A DNA stretch of 64,000 nucleotides. Source: Pseudoprimorskyibacter insulae. GTDB taxonomy: Bacteria; Pseudomonadota; Alphaproteobacteria; Rhodobacterales; Rhodobacteraceae. The stretch lies in the NCBI RefSeq assembly GCF_900302505.1, contig NZ_OMOJ01000004.1, forward strand, positions 62,001 through 126,000, written 5' to 3'. Shown here piece by piece: positions 20,378 through 30,069 of this stretch (its first letter is position 1; each line of letters begins with the position of its first letter). The notes under the pieces were generated by a model. That model was not told the origin of the DNA. It saw nothing but the letters and a program-made list of their open reading frames with translations, and searched no databases. The position numbers and the translations under genes were made by a program.

Positions 20378-20395
20378 CCGAGGCCGAAGCCTCGG
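20378..20395 (-). other. Stable UUCG-tetraloop hairpin between ntrX and trkA
   Basis: On the minus-strand transcript CCGAGGC pairs with GCCTCGG around a TTCG loop closed by C-G, the exceptionally stable cUUCGg tetraloop. No T run follows, so it is more likely an mRNA stability or attenuating element between ntrX and trkA than a terminator. Function is inferred. Confidence 0.5.
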
Positions 20396-20425
20396 GGCGG
20401 AACTGTGCCGGAATTCAAGCTTTGC

Positions 20426-21835
20426 TTAATCCGCAGGCTCTTCTTCGATGCGGGCGATGCGGGCACCGGCCTTTGACGTGGTCACCACACCCAGCGATTT
20501 CAGCTTGCGGTGCAAGGCGCTGCGCTCCATCCCGACAAAGCTGGCGGTGCGGCTGATGTTGCCGCCAAAACGGTTGATCTGGGTCAGCAGGTATTCACGT
20601 TCAAACGCTTCACGCGCCTCGCGCAGCGGCAGCGTCGCCAGCGTGCCCGACAGGATCACCCGGCCCTCTTCGTCCTCGCCTGAGGGTTTGTCTTGCGGCA
20701 GTTCGCTGGCCTGAATTGGGCCAGAACCATCGCCAAGGATCAGCACCCGTTCAATCAGGTTCTTCAGCTGGCGCACATTGCCCGGCCAGACCATCGTTTG
20801 CAAAAGGGCCACGGCGTCTTCGCTCAGATCGCGGCTGGGCAGGCCTTGGCTTTTGTTGCACTCGGTAATGAAATGCGACGCCAAGACCGGAATGTCTTCA
20901 CGCCGGTCTTCGAGCGAGGGCACGGCAATCGGCACCACGTTCAGACGGTGATACAATTCCTGCCGGAAGGTGCCTGCATCGATTTCTGCCTCAAGATCGC
21001 GGTTGGTCGAGGAAATGACCCGCAGATCGACACGCACCTTGTCGGCGCCGCCAACGCGGTGGAACTGTTGATCGACCAACACGCGCAGGATCTTGGATTG
21101 CGTGCCAAGCGGCATATCGGCCACTTCGTCGAAATAGATCACGCCGCCATGCGCCTGCTCCAGCAGGCCCGGTTCAATCCCGCGGTCGGCGGTTTCGCGG
21201 CCAAACAGCACCTCTTCCATGGTCTCGGGCGACACGCCCGCACAGTTGACCGTCACAAAAGGCCCATTGGCGCGGTTGGAATTGGCATGCACGTACCGCG
21301 CGGCGACCTCTTTGCCGCTGCCCGCCGGACCGCTGAGCATCACGCGGCCATTCGATTTGGTGACCTTATCAAGCTGCCCCAGCAAGGTGCGGAAAGCCGC
21401 GCTATCGCCGATCATCTGCGCGGTCTGCGTATCGCGGCGCTTGAGCTTGACGTTCTCGCGGCGCAGACGCGACGTTTCCATCGCCCGCCGGATTACGACC
21501 AGCAATTGATCAATGTTGAACGGCTTTTCGATGAAGTCATAAGCACCCTGCTTGATCGCCGCGACCGCGATTTCAATATTGCCGTGGCCTGAAATGATCA
21601 CCACCGGCACATCTGGGTTGTCGCGCTTGACCGCCTTCAGAATGTCGATCCCGTCCATCTTGCTGTCTTTCAGCCAGATATCGAGGATCAGCAACGCGGG
21701 CGGTTCGGCATTGATCTCTGCCATCGCTTCGGTTGAATTGCCTGCCAATCGGGTCGTAAACCCTTCGTCTTCAAGAATATCGCCGATCAGTTCGCGAATG
21801 TCGCGTTCATCGTCAACAATCAGAATATCACTCAT
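20426..21835 (-). CDS. ntrX: Nitrogen response regulator NtrX (AAA+ type, GAFTGA absent)
   Basis: A 469-residue regulator: receiver domain (residues 1-120, acidic pocket D8/D9, phospho-acceptor D52), AAA+ domain (about 140-370) with Walker A GPAGSGKE (169-176) and Walker B VIYFDEV, and a C-terminal Fis helix-turn-helix ending about residue 455. It pairs with NtrY, encoded nine bases upstream. The sigma-54 contact motif GAFTGA should follow the LFG at 210-212, but the sequence there reads RETADRGIEPG. It therefore probably does not activate sigma-54 promoters in the usual way. Confidence 0.95.
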   Translation of the reverse strand: MSDILIVDDERDIRELIGDILEDEGFTTRLAGNSTEAMAEINAEPPALLILDIWLKDSKMDGIDILKAVKRDNPDVPVVIISGHGNIEIAVAAIKQGAYDFIEKPFNIDQLLVVIRRAMETSRLRRENVKLKRRDTQTAQMIGDSAAFRTLLGQLDKVTKSNGRVMLSGPAGSGKEVAARYVHANSNRANGPFVTVNCAGVSPETMEEVLFGRETADRGIEPGLLEQAHGGVIYFDEVADMPLGTQSKILRVLVDQQFHRVGGADKVRVDLRVISSTNRDLEAEIDAGTFRQELYHRLNVVPIAVPSLEDRREDIPVLASHFITECNKSQGLPSRDLSEDAVALLQTMVWPGNVRQLKNLIERVLILGDGSGPIQASELPQDKPSGEDEEGRVILSGTLATLPLREAREAFEREYLLTQINRFGGNISRTASFVGMERSALHRKLKSLGVVTTSKAGARIARIEEEPAD

Positions 21836-21844
21836 GTCGCCCCC

Positions 21845-24106
21845 TTAAACCTGTACTTCCAATGTCTTAGTGCCGGATTTCGGCTGTAGTTTTTGCGGCA
21901 GCCTGACCACGGCCATCGCGCCCACATGATCGTTTCCGTCAAAGACCGGAGCGTCTTCCAGCGCCAATGTGCCGCCATGCTCTTCGATGATCTTCTTGAC
22001 GATCGGCAGCCCAAGCCCTGTGCCCTTGTCGCGGGTGGTCACATAGGGTTCGAACAGCCGGGCCCGATCTTCGGGCAGGCCGACACCATTGTCGGCAATG
22101 CGGATTTCAATCCGCCCCTCGCGGACATCACAGCCCACGCGAATTTCTGAACAGAAGTCGTCCCCGACGCCTTTTTCCCGCAGGCTTTCAATCGCTTCAC
22201 CCGCGTTTTTGATCAGGTTGGTCAGCGCCTGCCCAATCATCGTTGCATCCACATCGGCCAGCATTTCGCAATCGGGAATGTCCTTGCGGAACATCACATC
22301 GGGCTGCCCGGCCTCTTGCAGAACCACCGCATCGCGCAGCAAGGCCACGACGTTTTCTGTGCGGGTTTCGGGTTCGGGCATTCGGGCGAATTTTGAGAAC
22401 TCATCCACAATGCGGCGCAGGTCATTGGTCTGGCGAATAATCACAGCGGTCATCTGATCCAGATCATCGGCGTCATCATCGTCCAGAACTTTGCGGAACT
22501 TGCGCTTGATCCGTTCCGCCGAAAGCTGGATCGGCGTCAGCGGGTTCTTGATCTCATGGGCGATGCGGCGGGCCACGTCGCCCCAAGCGGCCATCCGCTG
22601 CGCGCTGACCAGATCGGTCACATCGTCAAAGGCAATCACGTAGCCTTCAAGGCTGCCGTCTTCGCGGCGGCGCGTGGACACGCGGACCAGCAGATGTTCC
22701 AGCCGCCCGACGCGCGACACCTTAGTTTCTTCCTGCGCGACCTCTAGCCCTTCGTCGCGCAAGCGTTCGAACAGCGGGCCGAATTCGGGGACTGCCACAT
22801 GAATGTGCACGCTTTCATGGTTTTCATGCCAGCCCAGCAGACGTTCCGCCGACCGGTTCACAAAGGTCACGCGACCCTGCGCATCCAGTCCCACCACGCC
22901 CGATGTCACCGACCCAAGCACCGAGTCAAACACCCGCTGGCGTCGTTCGATCTGGCCGGTGTTGTCCAACAAGGTCTGGCGCTGCACCTTGAGCTGCCGG
23001 GTCATCTGGTTGAAGTAGCGGCCCAGCATGGCGATTTCGTCGTCGCCGTCTTCCTCGACCACCTGCACATCCAGATCGCCCGCGCCCACGCGCTGCGCCG
23101 CCCCGGTCAAGCGACCCACCGGACGGCTAAGGCGTTCGGCGAACCACAGGCCAAGCCAGATCGCCGCCAATGTCAGCAGCATCGCGAAGCCCAGATAGAG
23201 CAGCGCAAAGTCAAACAGCCGCCGCCCCCGTTCGCTTTCCTGTTGCTGGTAGAACCGCGCGGTTTCCTGCGTCTCATCCAGCAGGTTCAGAATGTCGCCA
23301 TCCACTTCACGGCTGATGTACAGATACCTGTCGGCAAAGGCGTCCAGCGGGACCAAGGCACGGAATTCGTCGTTGTCCCAGTCGGCAATCAAAGCAATAC
23401 CGTCGCGGGTCGCGGTTTCGAAATCCGCGATGGAAGGCCGTTCGTAATCAAACAGATAAGACCGTTCGCCCCGCGCTTTGATATCGCCGTCACTGCCGAT
23501 CACATAAGCTTCGCGCAGACCGCGCTGAATTTGCGCCTGCCCCTGTGCGAGGATCTGCCGCAATTCGCCATCATCGACCACCAGCGCCGACCGGCGCGAC
23601 GCATCAAGGTACGCGGCCAGAACACGCGCGTCCTGCGCCAAGGCGTCATGATGTTCGGCTTCATAGTTTTCCGCCGCCGCAAGCGACGCGCCAACCACGT
23701 TGCGCACCCGTTCGGAAAACCACGTCTCAAGCCCGATGTTGATGGTCAAAACGGCAAACACCGCAACCGTGATGCTGGGAAGCAGCGCCATCAGCGCAAA
23801 GACACCCGTCAGACGCAGGTGCAGGCGCGACCCCGCCGATTGCGCCCGACGCGCCGCCACCATGCGGGCAACCCGTTGCAGGACCAGCCCCGCAACCACC
23901 AGAACGTAAACGAAATCAGACAGAAGGATCAGCCGCAGCCCCAGCGCCGATCCACCCTGATCGAGGGGGCCAAGCGCCAGAAACGTCGCCACTGCCAGAA
24001 TTGGACCAAGGGTCACCAGACCCAAGGTCGCAAAATTCTGTAGACGTCTTTGACGCCGAAGCCGGCTAAGCCGGTCCCACGTCAAGGTGCGTGCCCTTGT
24101 GGCCAC
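21845..24106 (-). CDS. ntrY: Sensor histidine kinase NtrY
   Basis: This 753-residue membrane kinase has three N-terminal membrane spans (about 28-50, 58-80, 98-122), a periplasmic sensor region, a further span at about 300-325, a HAMP domain, a PAS domain (near residues 390-480), the phospho-acceptor box [12 protein letters not shown] and an HATPase domain with DNGVGLPED and GTGLGLPIVKK. NtrY phosphorylates NtrX and in relatives responds to redox or nitrogen state. The gene follows ntrC by about 100 bases and precedes ntrX by nine. Confidence 0.95.
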   Translation of the reverse strand: MATRARTLTWDRLSRLRRQRRLQNFATLGLVTLGPILAVATFLALGPLDQGGSALGLRLILLSDFVYVLVVAGLVLQRVARMVAARRAQSAGSRLHLRLTGVFALMALLPSITVAVFAVLTINIGLETWFSERVRNVVGASLAAAENYEAEHHDALAQDARVLAAYLDASRRSALVVDDGELRQILAQGQAQIQRGLREAYVIGSDGDIKARGERSYLFDYERPSIADFETATRDGIALIADWDNDEFRALVPLDAFADRYLYISREVDGDILNLLDETQETARFYQQQESERGRRLFDFALLYLGFAMLLTLAAIWLGLWFAERLSRPVGRLTGAAQRVGAGDLDVQVVEEDGDDEIAMLGRYFNQMTRQLKVQRQTLLDNTGQIERRQRVFDSVLGSVTSGVVGLDAQGRVTFVNRSAERLLGWHENHESVHIHVAVPEFGPLFERLRDEGLEVAQEETKVSRVGRLEHLLVRVSTRRREDGSLEGYVIAFDDVTDLVSAQRMAAWGDVARRIAHEIKNPLTPIQLSAERIKRKFRKVLDDDDADDLDQMTAVIIRQTNDLRRIVDEFSKFARMPEPETRTENVVALLRDAVVLQEAGQPDVMFRKDIPDCEMLADVDATMIGQALTNLIKNAGEAIESLREKGVGDDFCSEIRVGCDVREGRIEIRIADNGVGLPEDRARLFEPYVTTRDKGTGLGLPIVKKIIEEHGGTLALEDAPVFDGNDHVGAMAVVRLPQKLQPKSGTKTLEVQV

Positions 24107-24204
24107 AGCCCGACCTCACAAAAATGTGCCGCATCAGCGACGAACCGCAATATGTCGTGGTTCTCGTGTGCGCGATGCAACACGGCCACGGTTATGTGGC
24201 TCTT

Positions 24205-25575
24205 TTACATCAACTTGCGTCGGCGTGTCACCTGAATATCGAGGTCCGAGATTTTTTTCCGCAGGGTATTGCGGTTGATGCCAAGCAAATCGGCGCATTT
24301 CGCCTGATTCCCGCCGGTGGCGTCTAGCGCAATCTCAATCAACGGTGCCTCCACTTCGCGCAAGATCCTTGCATACAGCCCCGGCGGCGGCAGCATATTG
24401 CCATGCAGATCGAAATAGCGGCGCAGGTGGCGGGCCACGGACGCGCCCAGCTTTTCGCTATCACCGCCGCGCAGAACCGGGCCCATTTCGGGCTGGTTGC
24501 CCAAGACGGCCTCAACCTCGGCGCGGGTGATTTCCTCGGCGCGGCTGGTCAGGCTCAGACGGCGCACGGCGTTTTCCAACTGGCGCACGTTGCCCGGCCA
24601 GCTATAGGCGCGGAACAGTTCGCCCGCGTCATGCGACAGCCAGCGTTTCGGCGCGCCATCGCGTTCGCAGCGCTGGAAGAAGTGATCGGTCAGCAGCACG
24701 ATATCGTCGACCCGTTCGCGCAGGCTTGGCACTTCGATCGTGGCCCCGCCCAGACGGTAGAACAAATCCTGCCGCACACGCCCTTGATCCATGGCATGGG
24801 CAAGATCTTCTTGGCTTGTGGCCATGAAGCGCGGCACATGTTCGCCCGGCACATCCATCATTCGGACGATACGGGCCTGAATTTCTTCGTCGATGTCGGT
24901 GATTTCATCAATCAACAGCGTGCCGCCCTTGACCCGCGCCAGCACCCGCGCAGGGCCTTCCAGATCGGCCAGATCCGAACTGGTGACGGTGACAAACGGC
25001 ATGGACCGGCGATCCGAAAAGTCGTGAATGGCCCGCGCGATCAAGGACTTGCCCGTACCGCTTTCACCCGAAATCAGCACCGGCAGGTCAGTGTTCATCA
25101 CCCGCGCGACAAGACGATACAGCGCCTGCATCGCGGCGGTTTTACCCACCAGCGGCAATTCATCGGGCGCATCGACATTCTCCACCGGTTCCGACCGGGA
25201 CGGCGCGCGTTGGCTTTGCTCCAATGCGCGCGCGGTGCGTTTCATCAGGTCCGGCAGGTCAAACGGCTTGGGCAGATAGTCATAGGCCTGCGCCTCGGCC
25301 GCCTGAATGGCGGTCATGATGGTGTTTTGCGCCGAAATCACGATCACCGGCAGGTCCGGGCGGTCTTGGCTGATTTTCGGCAGCATTTCCAGACCGTTGC
25401 CATCGGGCATGACCACGTCGGAAATGACTACGTCGCCTTTGCCTTCCCCGATCCAGCGCATCAGCGTGGTCAGCGATGAGGTCGCATGCACTTTACACCC
25501 GGCGCGAGTCAGCGCCTGTGTCAGAACCGTTCGGATTGTCCGGTCGTCATCAGCAACCAGTACTGTACCGTCCAT
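24205..25575 (-). CDS. ntrC: Nitrogen regulator NtrC, Rhodobacter type without GAFTGA loop
   Basis: The 456-residue protein has a receiver domain (D9/D10 pocket, D53 acceptor), an AAA+ domain with Walker A GESGTGKS (170-177) and Walker [10 protein letters not shown], and a Fis helix-turn-helix at the C-terminus ([20 protein letters not shown]). Between VTVTSS (about 195-200) and GGTL (218) only some 20 residues remain where enteric NtrC has about 45, so the L1 loop with GAFTGA is deleted. Rhodobacter capsulatus NtrC is known to lack this loop and to activate sigma-70 polymerase, and the same is inferred here. It shares one base with the ntrB stop (TGATG). Confidence 0.96.
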   Translation of the reverse strand: MDGTVLVADDDRTIRTVLTQALTRAGCKVHATSSLTTLMRWIGEGKGDVVISDVVMPDGNGLEMLPKISQDRPDLPVIVISAQNTIMTAIQAAEAQAYDYLPKPFDLPDLMKRTARALEQSQRAPSRSEPVENVDAPDELPLVGKTAAMQALYRLVARVMNTDLPVLISGESGTGKSLIARAIHDFSDRRSMPFVTVTSSDLADLEGPARVLARVKGGTLLIDEITDIDEEIQARIVRMMDVPGEHVPRFMATSQEDLAHAMDQGRVRQDLFYRLGGATIEVPSLRERVDDIVLLTDHFFQRCERDGAPKRWLSHDAGELFRAYSWPGNVRQLENAVRRLSLTSRAEEITRAEVEAVLGNQPEMGPVLRGGDSEKLGASVARHLRRYFDLHGNMLPPPGLYARILREVEAPLIEIALDATGGNQAKCADLLGINRNTLRKKISDLDIQVTRRRKLM

Positions 25576-26663
25576 CAGCCTTGCTCCTTCGCAATTCGGG
25601 GGGCCCTTGGCAGGGAAATGCGGAACACGGTGCGGCCGGGCACGCTGTCTACGGAGATCCAGCCGTCGTGGTCCGAAATGATTTTGCTCACCAGCGCCAG
25701 CCCAAGGCCGGTGCCGTTTTCTTTGCCCGATACGAACGGGTCAAAAATATCGCCTTTGATGTCCTGCGGCAGACCGGGGCCATCGTCGATGATCTCGATC
25801 TGAAGCGGCAGGGATTGCCCCTGCCCGTCCGCGCGGCGCAGGCGGAAACTATGTTCATAGAACGTGTGCAGGCGGATCTTGCCGCCTTTGACATCCGCCG
25901 CCTCAGAGGCGTTTTTCACAAGGTTCAGAACCACCTGAAGCAATTGATCCGGGTCGCCATAAGCCATGGGCAGCGAGGGGTCGTAATCCTCGATGATCTG
26001 CATATGCGCACCAAAGCCCAGCAACGCCGAGCGGCGCGCGCGATCCAGAACGTCGTGGATGTTCACCTCTTTGCGGTCCGGAGCGCTTAGGTTTCCGAAC
26101 TGTTCGACCTGTTCCAACAGTTTCACAATGCGGCGGGTTTCGGCGACGATCAGATCGGTCAGTTCCAGATCGTCCTTTTCCAACCCCATCGACAAAAGCT
26201 GCGCCGCCCCGGCGATCCCCGCCAAGGGGTTCTTGATTTCATGGGCCAGCATTTCAGCCATGCCGATGGCCGACTTGGCCGCCGATTTCACCGAATGGCT
26301 TTGCGTCATGCGCCCGGCCAGTTCGCGCGGGCTGATCAACATCAGCATCCAGCCCGGACGGCCAGACACTGGCGCGATTTGCAGATTGCACACCAAGGGC
26401 GGGCGCGATCCGGTGCCGACATCCACATCGTTGACAAATAGCGCCGTGCCATTGCGGCGGGCGCGGGCAAGGCTTTCCTCAAGCGGGTCATCAACCGCCA
26501 AACGGTCCCAAATCGGCTGACCTTTCAGCCACTTGGCCGAATTGTTGAAGAACCCTTCGGCGGCCGGGTTCAAATCGGCGATCTTTTCATCCGGGTCCAG
26601 CAGCACCGCGGGCACCGGAAGCGAGGCCCAAAGCATCATGTCTTCGGTCGCAAGGTCGATCAT
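25575..26663 (-). CDS. ntrB: Nitrogen sensor kinase NtrB
   Basis: NtrB is the cytosolic, PII-controlled kinase and phosphatase of NtrC. The 362-residue protein has an N-terminal PAS domain (about 10-110), no membrane span, the acceptor motif [14 protein letters not shown] with His141, an N box near [10 protein letters not shown] and G boxes DDGPGLP and [11 protein letters not shown]. Its start overlaps the dusB stop as ATGA, and its stop overlaps ntrC, so the three genes form one translationally coupled block. Confidence 0.96.
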   Translation of the reverse strand: MIDLATEDMMLWASLPVPAVLLDPDEKIADLNPAAEGFFNNSAKWLKGQPIWDRLAVDDPLEESLARARRNGTALFVNDVDVGTGSRPPLVCNLQIAPVSGRPGWMLMLISPRELAGRMTQSHSVKSAAKSAIGMAEMLAHEIKNPLAGIAGAAQLLSMGLEKDDLELTDLIVAETRRIVKLLEQVEQFGNLSAPDRKEVNIHDVLDRARRSALLGFGAHMQIIEDYDPSLPMAYGDPDQLLQVVLNLVKNASEAADVKGGKIRLHTFYEHSFRLRRADGQGQSLPLQIEIIDDGPGLPQDIKGDIFDPFVSGKENGTGLGLALVSKIISDHDGWISVDSVPGRTVFRISLPRAPRIAKEQG

Positions 26664-27643
26664 GCCGCCGCCCTTTCGCTATCGGAGATCGCGCCGGGCA
26701 GCGCCTTCAGCACTTGGGCCGCATCGCGCGATGTCAGGATTTCGCGGCGCAAGGCCGCCGGGGTCGAAGCATTGTCCATGTACCAACCAAGATGTTTGCG
26801 CGCGACCCGGTTGCCCAGATCCGCGCCATAGAACCCAAGCATCGCCTCATAGTGCGTTGCGATCATGTCGGCCAAAGCAGCGCCTGTCGGAATTTGCGGC
26901 GCATCGGCCCCGAACAGCGCATGGGCGATTTCCGCCAGCGCCCAAGGCCGCCCCTGCGCCCCGCGACCAACCATCACGCCCTGCGCACCAGACTGGTCCA
27001 GCGCGGCGCGGGCGGTGGCGGCGTCGGTGATATCGCCGTTGGCCACAACCGGCACATTGACCGCCTGAACCACATTGGCAATCGCCGCCCAATCGGCAGC
27101 GCCTTTGTAAAACTGACAGCGCGTGCGCCCGTGAATCACGATCATCTGCACGCCCGACGCCTCGGCCCGGCGGGCCAGATCGGCGGCGTTCAGGCTGTCA
27201 TCATCCCAGCCCAGCCGGGTCTTGAGCGTGACAGGCACATCCACCGCGTCCACCACCGCATCAATCAGCGTCAGCGCATGATCCAAATCGCGCATCAGGG
27301 CCGAGCCGGAATAGCCGCCCACGACCTTTTTCGCCGGACAGCCCATGTTGATGTCGATGATCTTGGCCCCCATGCCTTCGACCATACGGGCCGCCTCGGC
27401 CATGGTGGCTGCATCGCGGCCTGATAACTGCACCGAGGTATTTTCCACCGTCGCGCCCAATTCGGCCTTTTCGCGGCTGCCGGGGCGGTCTGTCAAGAAC
27501 TCGCCGCTGGCGATCATTTCCGACACAACCAGCCCCGCCCCGAATGAGGCGACCAACTGCCGAAACGGCAAATCGGTGATTCCAGCCAGCGGCGCCAGCA
27601 GAACAGGAGGTGAGACTGAGGTGGTTGCCAGCTTGAAAGACAA
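26660..27643 (-). CDS. dusB: tRNA-dihydrouridine synthase DusB (NifR3)
   Basis: DusB reduces uridine to dihydrouridine in the tRNA D loop using FMN and NADPH. The 327-residue product shows LLAPLAGITDLPFR near the start, NMGCPAKKVVGGYSGSALM with the catalytic Cys, and HGRTRCQFYKG. The best start is TTG at 27643, eight bases after AAGGA; no ATG lies before the conserved core. This is the nifR3-ntrBC order first described in Rhodobacter, where it heads the nitrogen operon and its promoter drives ntrBC. Confidence 0.95.
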   Translation of the reverse strand: MSFKLATTSVSPPVLLAPLAGITDLPFRQLVASFGAGLVVSEMIASGEFLTDRPGSREKAELGATVENTSVQLSGRDAATMAEAARMVEGMGAKIIDINMGCPAKKVVGGYSGSALMRDLDHALTLIDAVVDAVDVPVTLKTRLGWDDDSLNAADLARRAEASGVQMIVIHGRTRCQFYKGAADWAAIANVVQAVNVPVVANGDITDAATARAALDQSGAQGVMVGRGAQGRPWALAEIAHALFGADAPQIPTGAALADMIATHYEAMLGFYGADLGNRVARKHLGWYMDNASTPAALRREILTSRDAAQVLKALPGAISDSERAAA

Positions 27644-27818
27644 GCGCCTATTCCTTGTGCAGATAGTTCTGAGCTACCCGGACCCTTGCCAACATTCAAT
27701 AATTGGCGGGCACTTGGCAGGCAGCTCGGGGTGGTGTGCCTAATTTTTAATCATACAGCCCGGATCGCTTGCTTGCCAGCCGTACAAGGCATAATCAGCG
27801 CCCAAAGGAAAAAGTGCC

Positions 27819-28949
27819 ATGACAATTGCCGTTCTTATCGTCGCCGCAGGCCGCGGAACCCGCGCAGGTGGCGCCCTGCCCAAGCAGTGGCGCACTGTTG
27901 CCGGACAGCCGGTGGCCCGCTGGACGGTTCAGGCCTTTCAGGCGGTCGGGGCGGTGACCATGGTGATCCACCCCGATGACCGCGACATCGCCACGGCAAC
28001 CCTTGCCGGGCTGGACGTGCGGCTGGTCGATGGTGGCGCGGATCGGGCAGGCTCCGTCCGCAACGGGCTAGAGGCGATGGCCGAAGACGCGCCCGAACTG
28101 GTGCTGATCCATGACTGCGCCCGCCCCTGCGCGGATCACCCGCTGATCCAAGGCGTGATCGATGCGCTGGCCAGTCACGACGGGGCTGCCGCCGCCCTTG
28201 CCGTGACCGATGCCCTTTGGACCGGCGACGGCGGCGCGGTCACCGGCACCCGCGACCGGACCGGGCTTTATCGCGCACAGACGCCGCAGGGGTTTCGCTA
28301 TGACAAGATCCTGGCCGCCCATCGTGCCCATCCCGGCGGTGCAGCCGATGACGTTCAGGTCGCCCGTGACGCGGGCCTGACCATCGCGATCACACCCGGC
28401 AGCGAACGGAACCTCAAAATCACCGGCCCCGAAGATTTCGCGCGGGCCGCCAAACTTCTGGAGAGCCGAATGGACATTCGCCTAGGCAATGGCTTTGACG
28501 TGCACGCCTTTGAAGCCGGCGACCATGTGTGGCTGTGCGGCGTGAAGGTGCCCCATACCCACGCGCTGAAAGGCCATTCCGACGCCGATGTCGGCATGCA
28601 CGCCGTGACCGACGCCATTTACGGCGCCTTGGCCGAAGGCGATATTGGCCGCCACTTCCCGCCCAGCGATCCGCAATGGAAGGGCTGCGAAAGCCATGTG
28701 TTTTTGCGCCATGCGGTGGAACTCGCCACCTCCAAAGGCTATGTCATCAACAACGTTGACTGCACCTTGATTTGCGAACGCCCCAAGGTTGGCCCCCATG
28801 CCGCCGCGATGATGGCCCGCATGGGCGAGATCATGGGCCTGCGCCCCGATCAAGTGTCAGTCAAGGCAACCACCTCGGAACGGCTGGGCTTTACCGGCAG
28901 AGAAGAGGGCATCGCCGCAATCGCAACAGCCACATTGGTGAAAGCATGA
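27819..28949 (+). CDS. ispDF: Bifunctional IspD/IspF isoprenoid enzyme
   Basis: One 376-residue protein carries both MEP-pathway steps. The N-terminal IspD half (1-215) has [16 protein letters not shown] and the HDCARP motif for CTP transfer to methylerythritol phosphate. The C-terminal IspF half starts at the internal [14 protein letters not shown] and has the zinc ligands D and H, plus LKGHSDADV. The IspE step lies elsewhere. The fusion is usual in alphaproteobacteria. The ATG follows AAAGGA. The stop overlaps pgpA. Confidence 0.96.
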   Translation: MTIAVLIVAAGRGTRAGGALPKQWRTVAGQPVARWTVQAFQAVGAVTMVIHPDDRDIATATLAGLDVRLVDGGADRAGSVRNGLEAMAEDAPELVLIHDCARPCADHPLIQGVIDALASHDGAAAALAVTDALWTGDGGAVTGTRDRTGLYRAQTPQGFRYDKILAAHRAHPGGAADDVQVARDAGLTIAITPGSERNLKITGPEDFARAAKLLESRMDIRLGNGFDVHAFEAGDHVWLCGVKVPHTHALKGHSDADVGMHAVTDAIYGALAEGDIGRHFPPSDPQWKGCESHVFLRHAVELATSKGYVINNVDCTLICERPKVGPHAAAMMARMGEIMGLRPDQVSVKATTSERLGFTGREEGIAAIATATLVKA

Positions 28950-29434
28950 CCCATCTGATCGCCACCTTCTTCCGCGTCGGCCATATGCGCCCCGCCCCCG
29001 GCACTTGGGGATCGCTGGCTGCGCTGCCATTTGCTTGGGCGCTGCATATGGCGGGCGGCTTTCCCCTGCTGGCCATCGCGACCGTGCTGGTGTTTGGCCT
29101 TGGCTGGTGGGCCACCGCCGAGGAAACCCGCGACACAGAAGACCATGACCCGTCCGAGATCGTTATCGACGAAGTCGTCGGCCAGTGGATTGCCATTTGG
29201 CCGGTCAGCTTTGGCGCGGCGATGATGGGCGTTGACGTGCTGCGCCTCTATCCCGGCTGGATCGCAGGCTTTGTCCTGTTCCGCCTGTTTGACATCTGGA
29301 AGCCGTGGCTCGTGGGCTGGGCCGACCGTCGCGGCGATGCGCTTGGCGTGATGCTGGATGACGTGATCGCGGGTGTCTTTGCTGCCGTCGTTTCGATCAT
29401 CTTGGCGGGCCTGTCGCACGGGCTGTTGATGTGA
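28946..29434 (+). CDS. pgpA: Phosphatidylglycerophosphatase A
   Basis: PgpA removes the phosphate of phosphatidylglycerol phosphate in the inner membrane. The 162-residue product begins [23 protein letters not shown] and has the family motifs [21 protein letters not shown] and [10 protein letters not shown]. Three to four hydrophobic spans follow. The start overlaps the ispDF stop (ATGA), and the stop overlaps the GTG of the next gene, so the trio is a compact operon. Confidence 0.93.
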   Translation: MTHLIATFFRVGHMRPAPGTWGSLAALPFAWALHMAGGFPLLAIATVLVFGLGWWATAEETRDTEDHDPSEIVIDEVVGQWIAIWPVSFGAAMMGVDVLRLYPGWIAGFVLFRLFDIWKPWLVGWADRRGDALGVMLDDVIAGVFAAVVSIILAGLSHGLLM

Positions 29435-29910
29435 CACAGGATCTGGCCACCCAGCTTCTGGCGCTCGCTACTGAAAAAGGCGCGACCGTCACCACCGCCG
29501 AAAGCTGCACCGGCGGCATGGTCGCCGCCGCGATCACCGATATCGCCGGATCGTCGGCGATCTTTGAGCGTGGTTTCGTGACCTATTCCAACATCGCCAA
29601 GCAAGAGATGCTGGGCGTGTCGGCGGCCACGCTTGAGGCCCATGGCGCTGTCTCCGAAGAGGTTGCCCGCGAAATGGCCATCGGCGCGCGCAACGCGGCA
29701 AACGCCACCGTCGCCGTGGCCATCAGCGGCATCGCAGGCCCCGGCGGATCCGAGTTCAAACCCGAAGGCCGCGTCTGCTTTGCCACGGCAACCGCCCAAG
29801 GCACCACCAGCGAAACCATCGAATTCGGCGCCCTTGGCCGTGCCAATGTCCGGGCTGAGGCCACGAGTCGCGCGCTTTCGCTGCTGCTCACCGCACTGTC
29901 ATCCATCTGA
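29431..29910 (+). CDS. pncC: Stand-alone CinA C-terminal domain protein (NMN amidohydrolase PncC)
   Basis: This 159-residue protein corresponds to the C-terminal half of CinA. The motifs ESCTGGMVAAAITDIAGSS, GFVTYSN and SGIAGPGG are conserved. PncC deamidates nicotinamide mononucleotide in the NAD salvage cycle. The start is a GTG overlapping the pgpA stop (GTGA). No CinA N-terminal domain is encoded nearby, as is usual in alphaproteobacteria. Confidence 0.92.
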   Translation: MTQDLATQLLALATEKGATVTTAESCTGGMVAAAITDIAGSSAIFERGFVTYSNIAKQEMLGVSAATLEAHGAVSEEVAREMAIGARNAANATVAVAISGIAGPGGSEFKPEGRVCFATATAQGTTSETIEFGALGRANVRAEATSRALSLLLTALSSI

Positions 29911-29911
29911 C

Positions 29912-29993
29912 GCATTTTTCCGCACTCACCCAAAATAACGCCCAATTTTTGTGCAGTTTTCAAATAGCTCATTCTATAAGCGCTATTTTCGCG
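29912..29993 (+). promoter_or_regulatory. Possible tandem NtrC-type sites upstream of amtB
   Basis: Three similar GC-flanked T-tract elements lie in a row: 29912-29923 (GCATTTTTCCGC), 29940-29954 (GCCCAATTTTTGTGC) and 29980-29993 (GCGCTATTTTCGCG). Tandem upstream sites are known for Rhodobacter NtrC, and amtB is a standard NtrC target. The assignment is by position and form only. Confidence 0.3.
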
Positions 29994-30069
29994 TGATGCG
30001 GCTTTTTTTATCGCCCCAAATACGGTTCCTCCGCTTCCAACAATCCTGAAAAAGGGAAGGAAGGGGACT

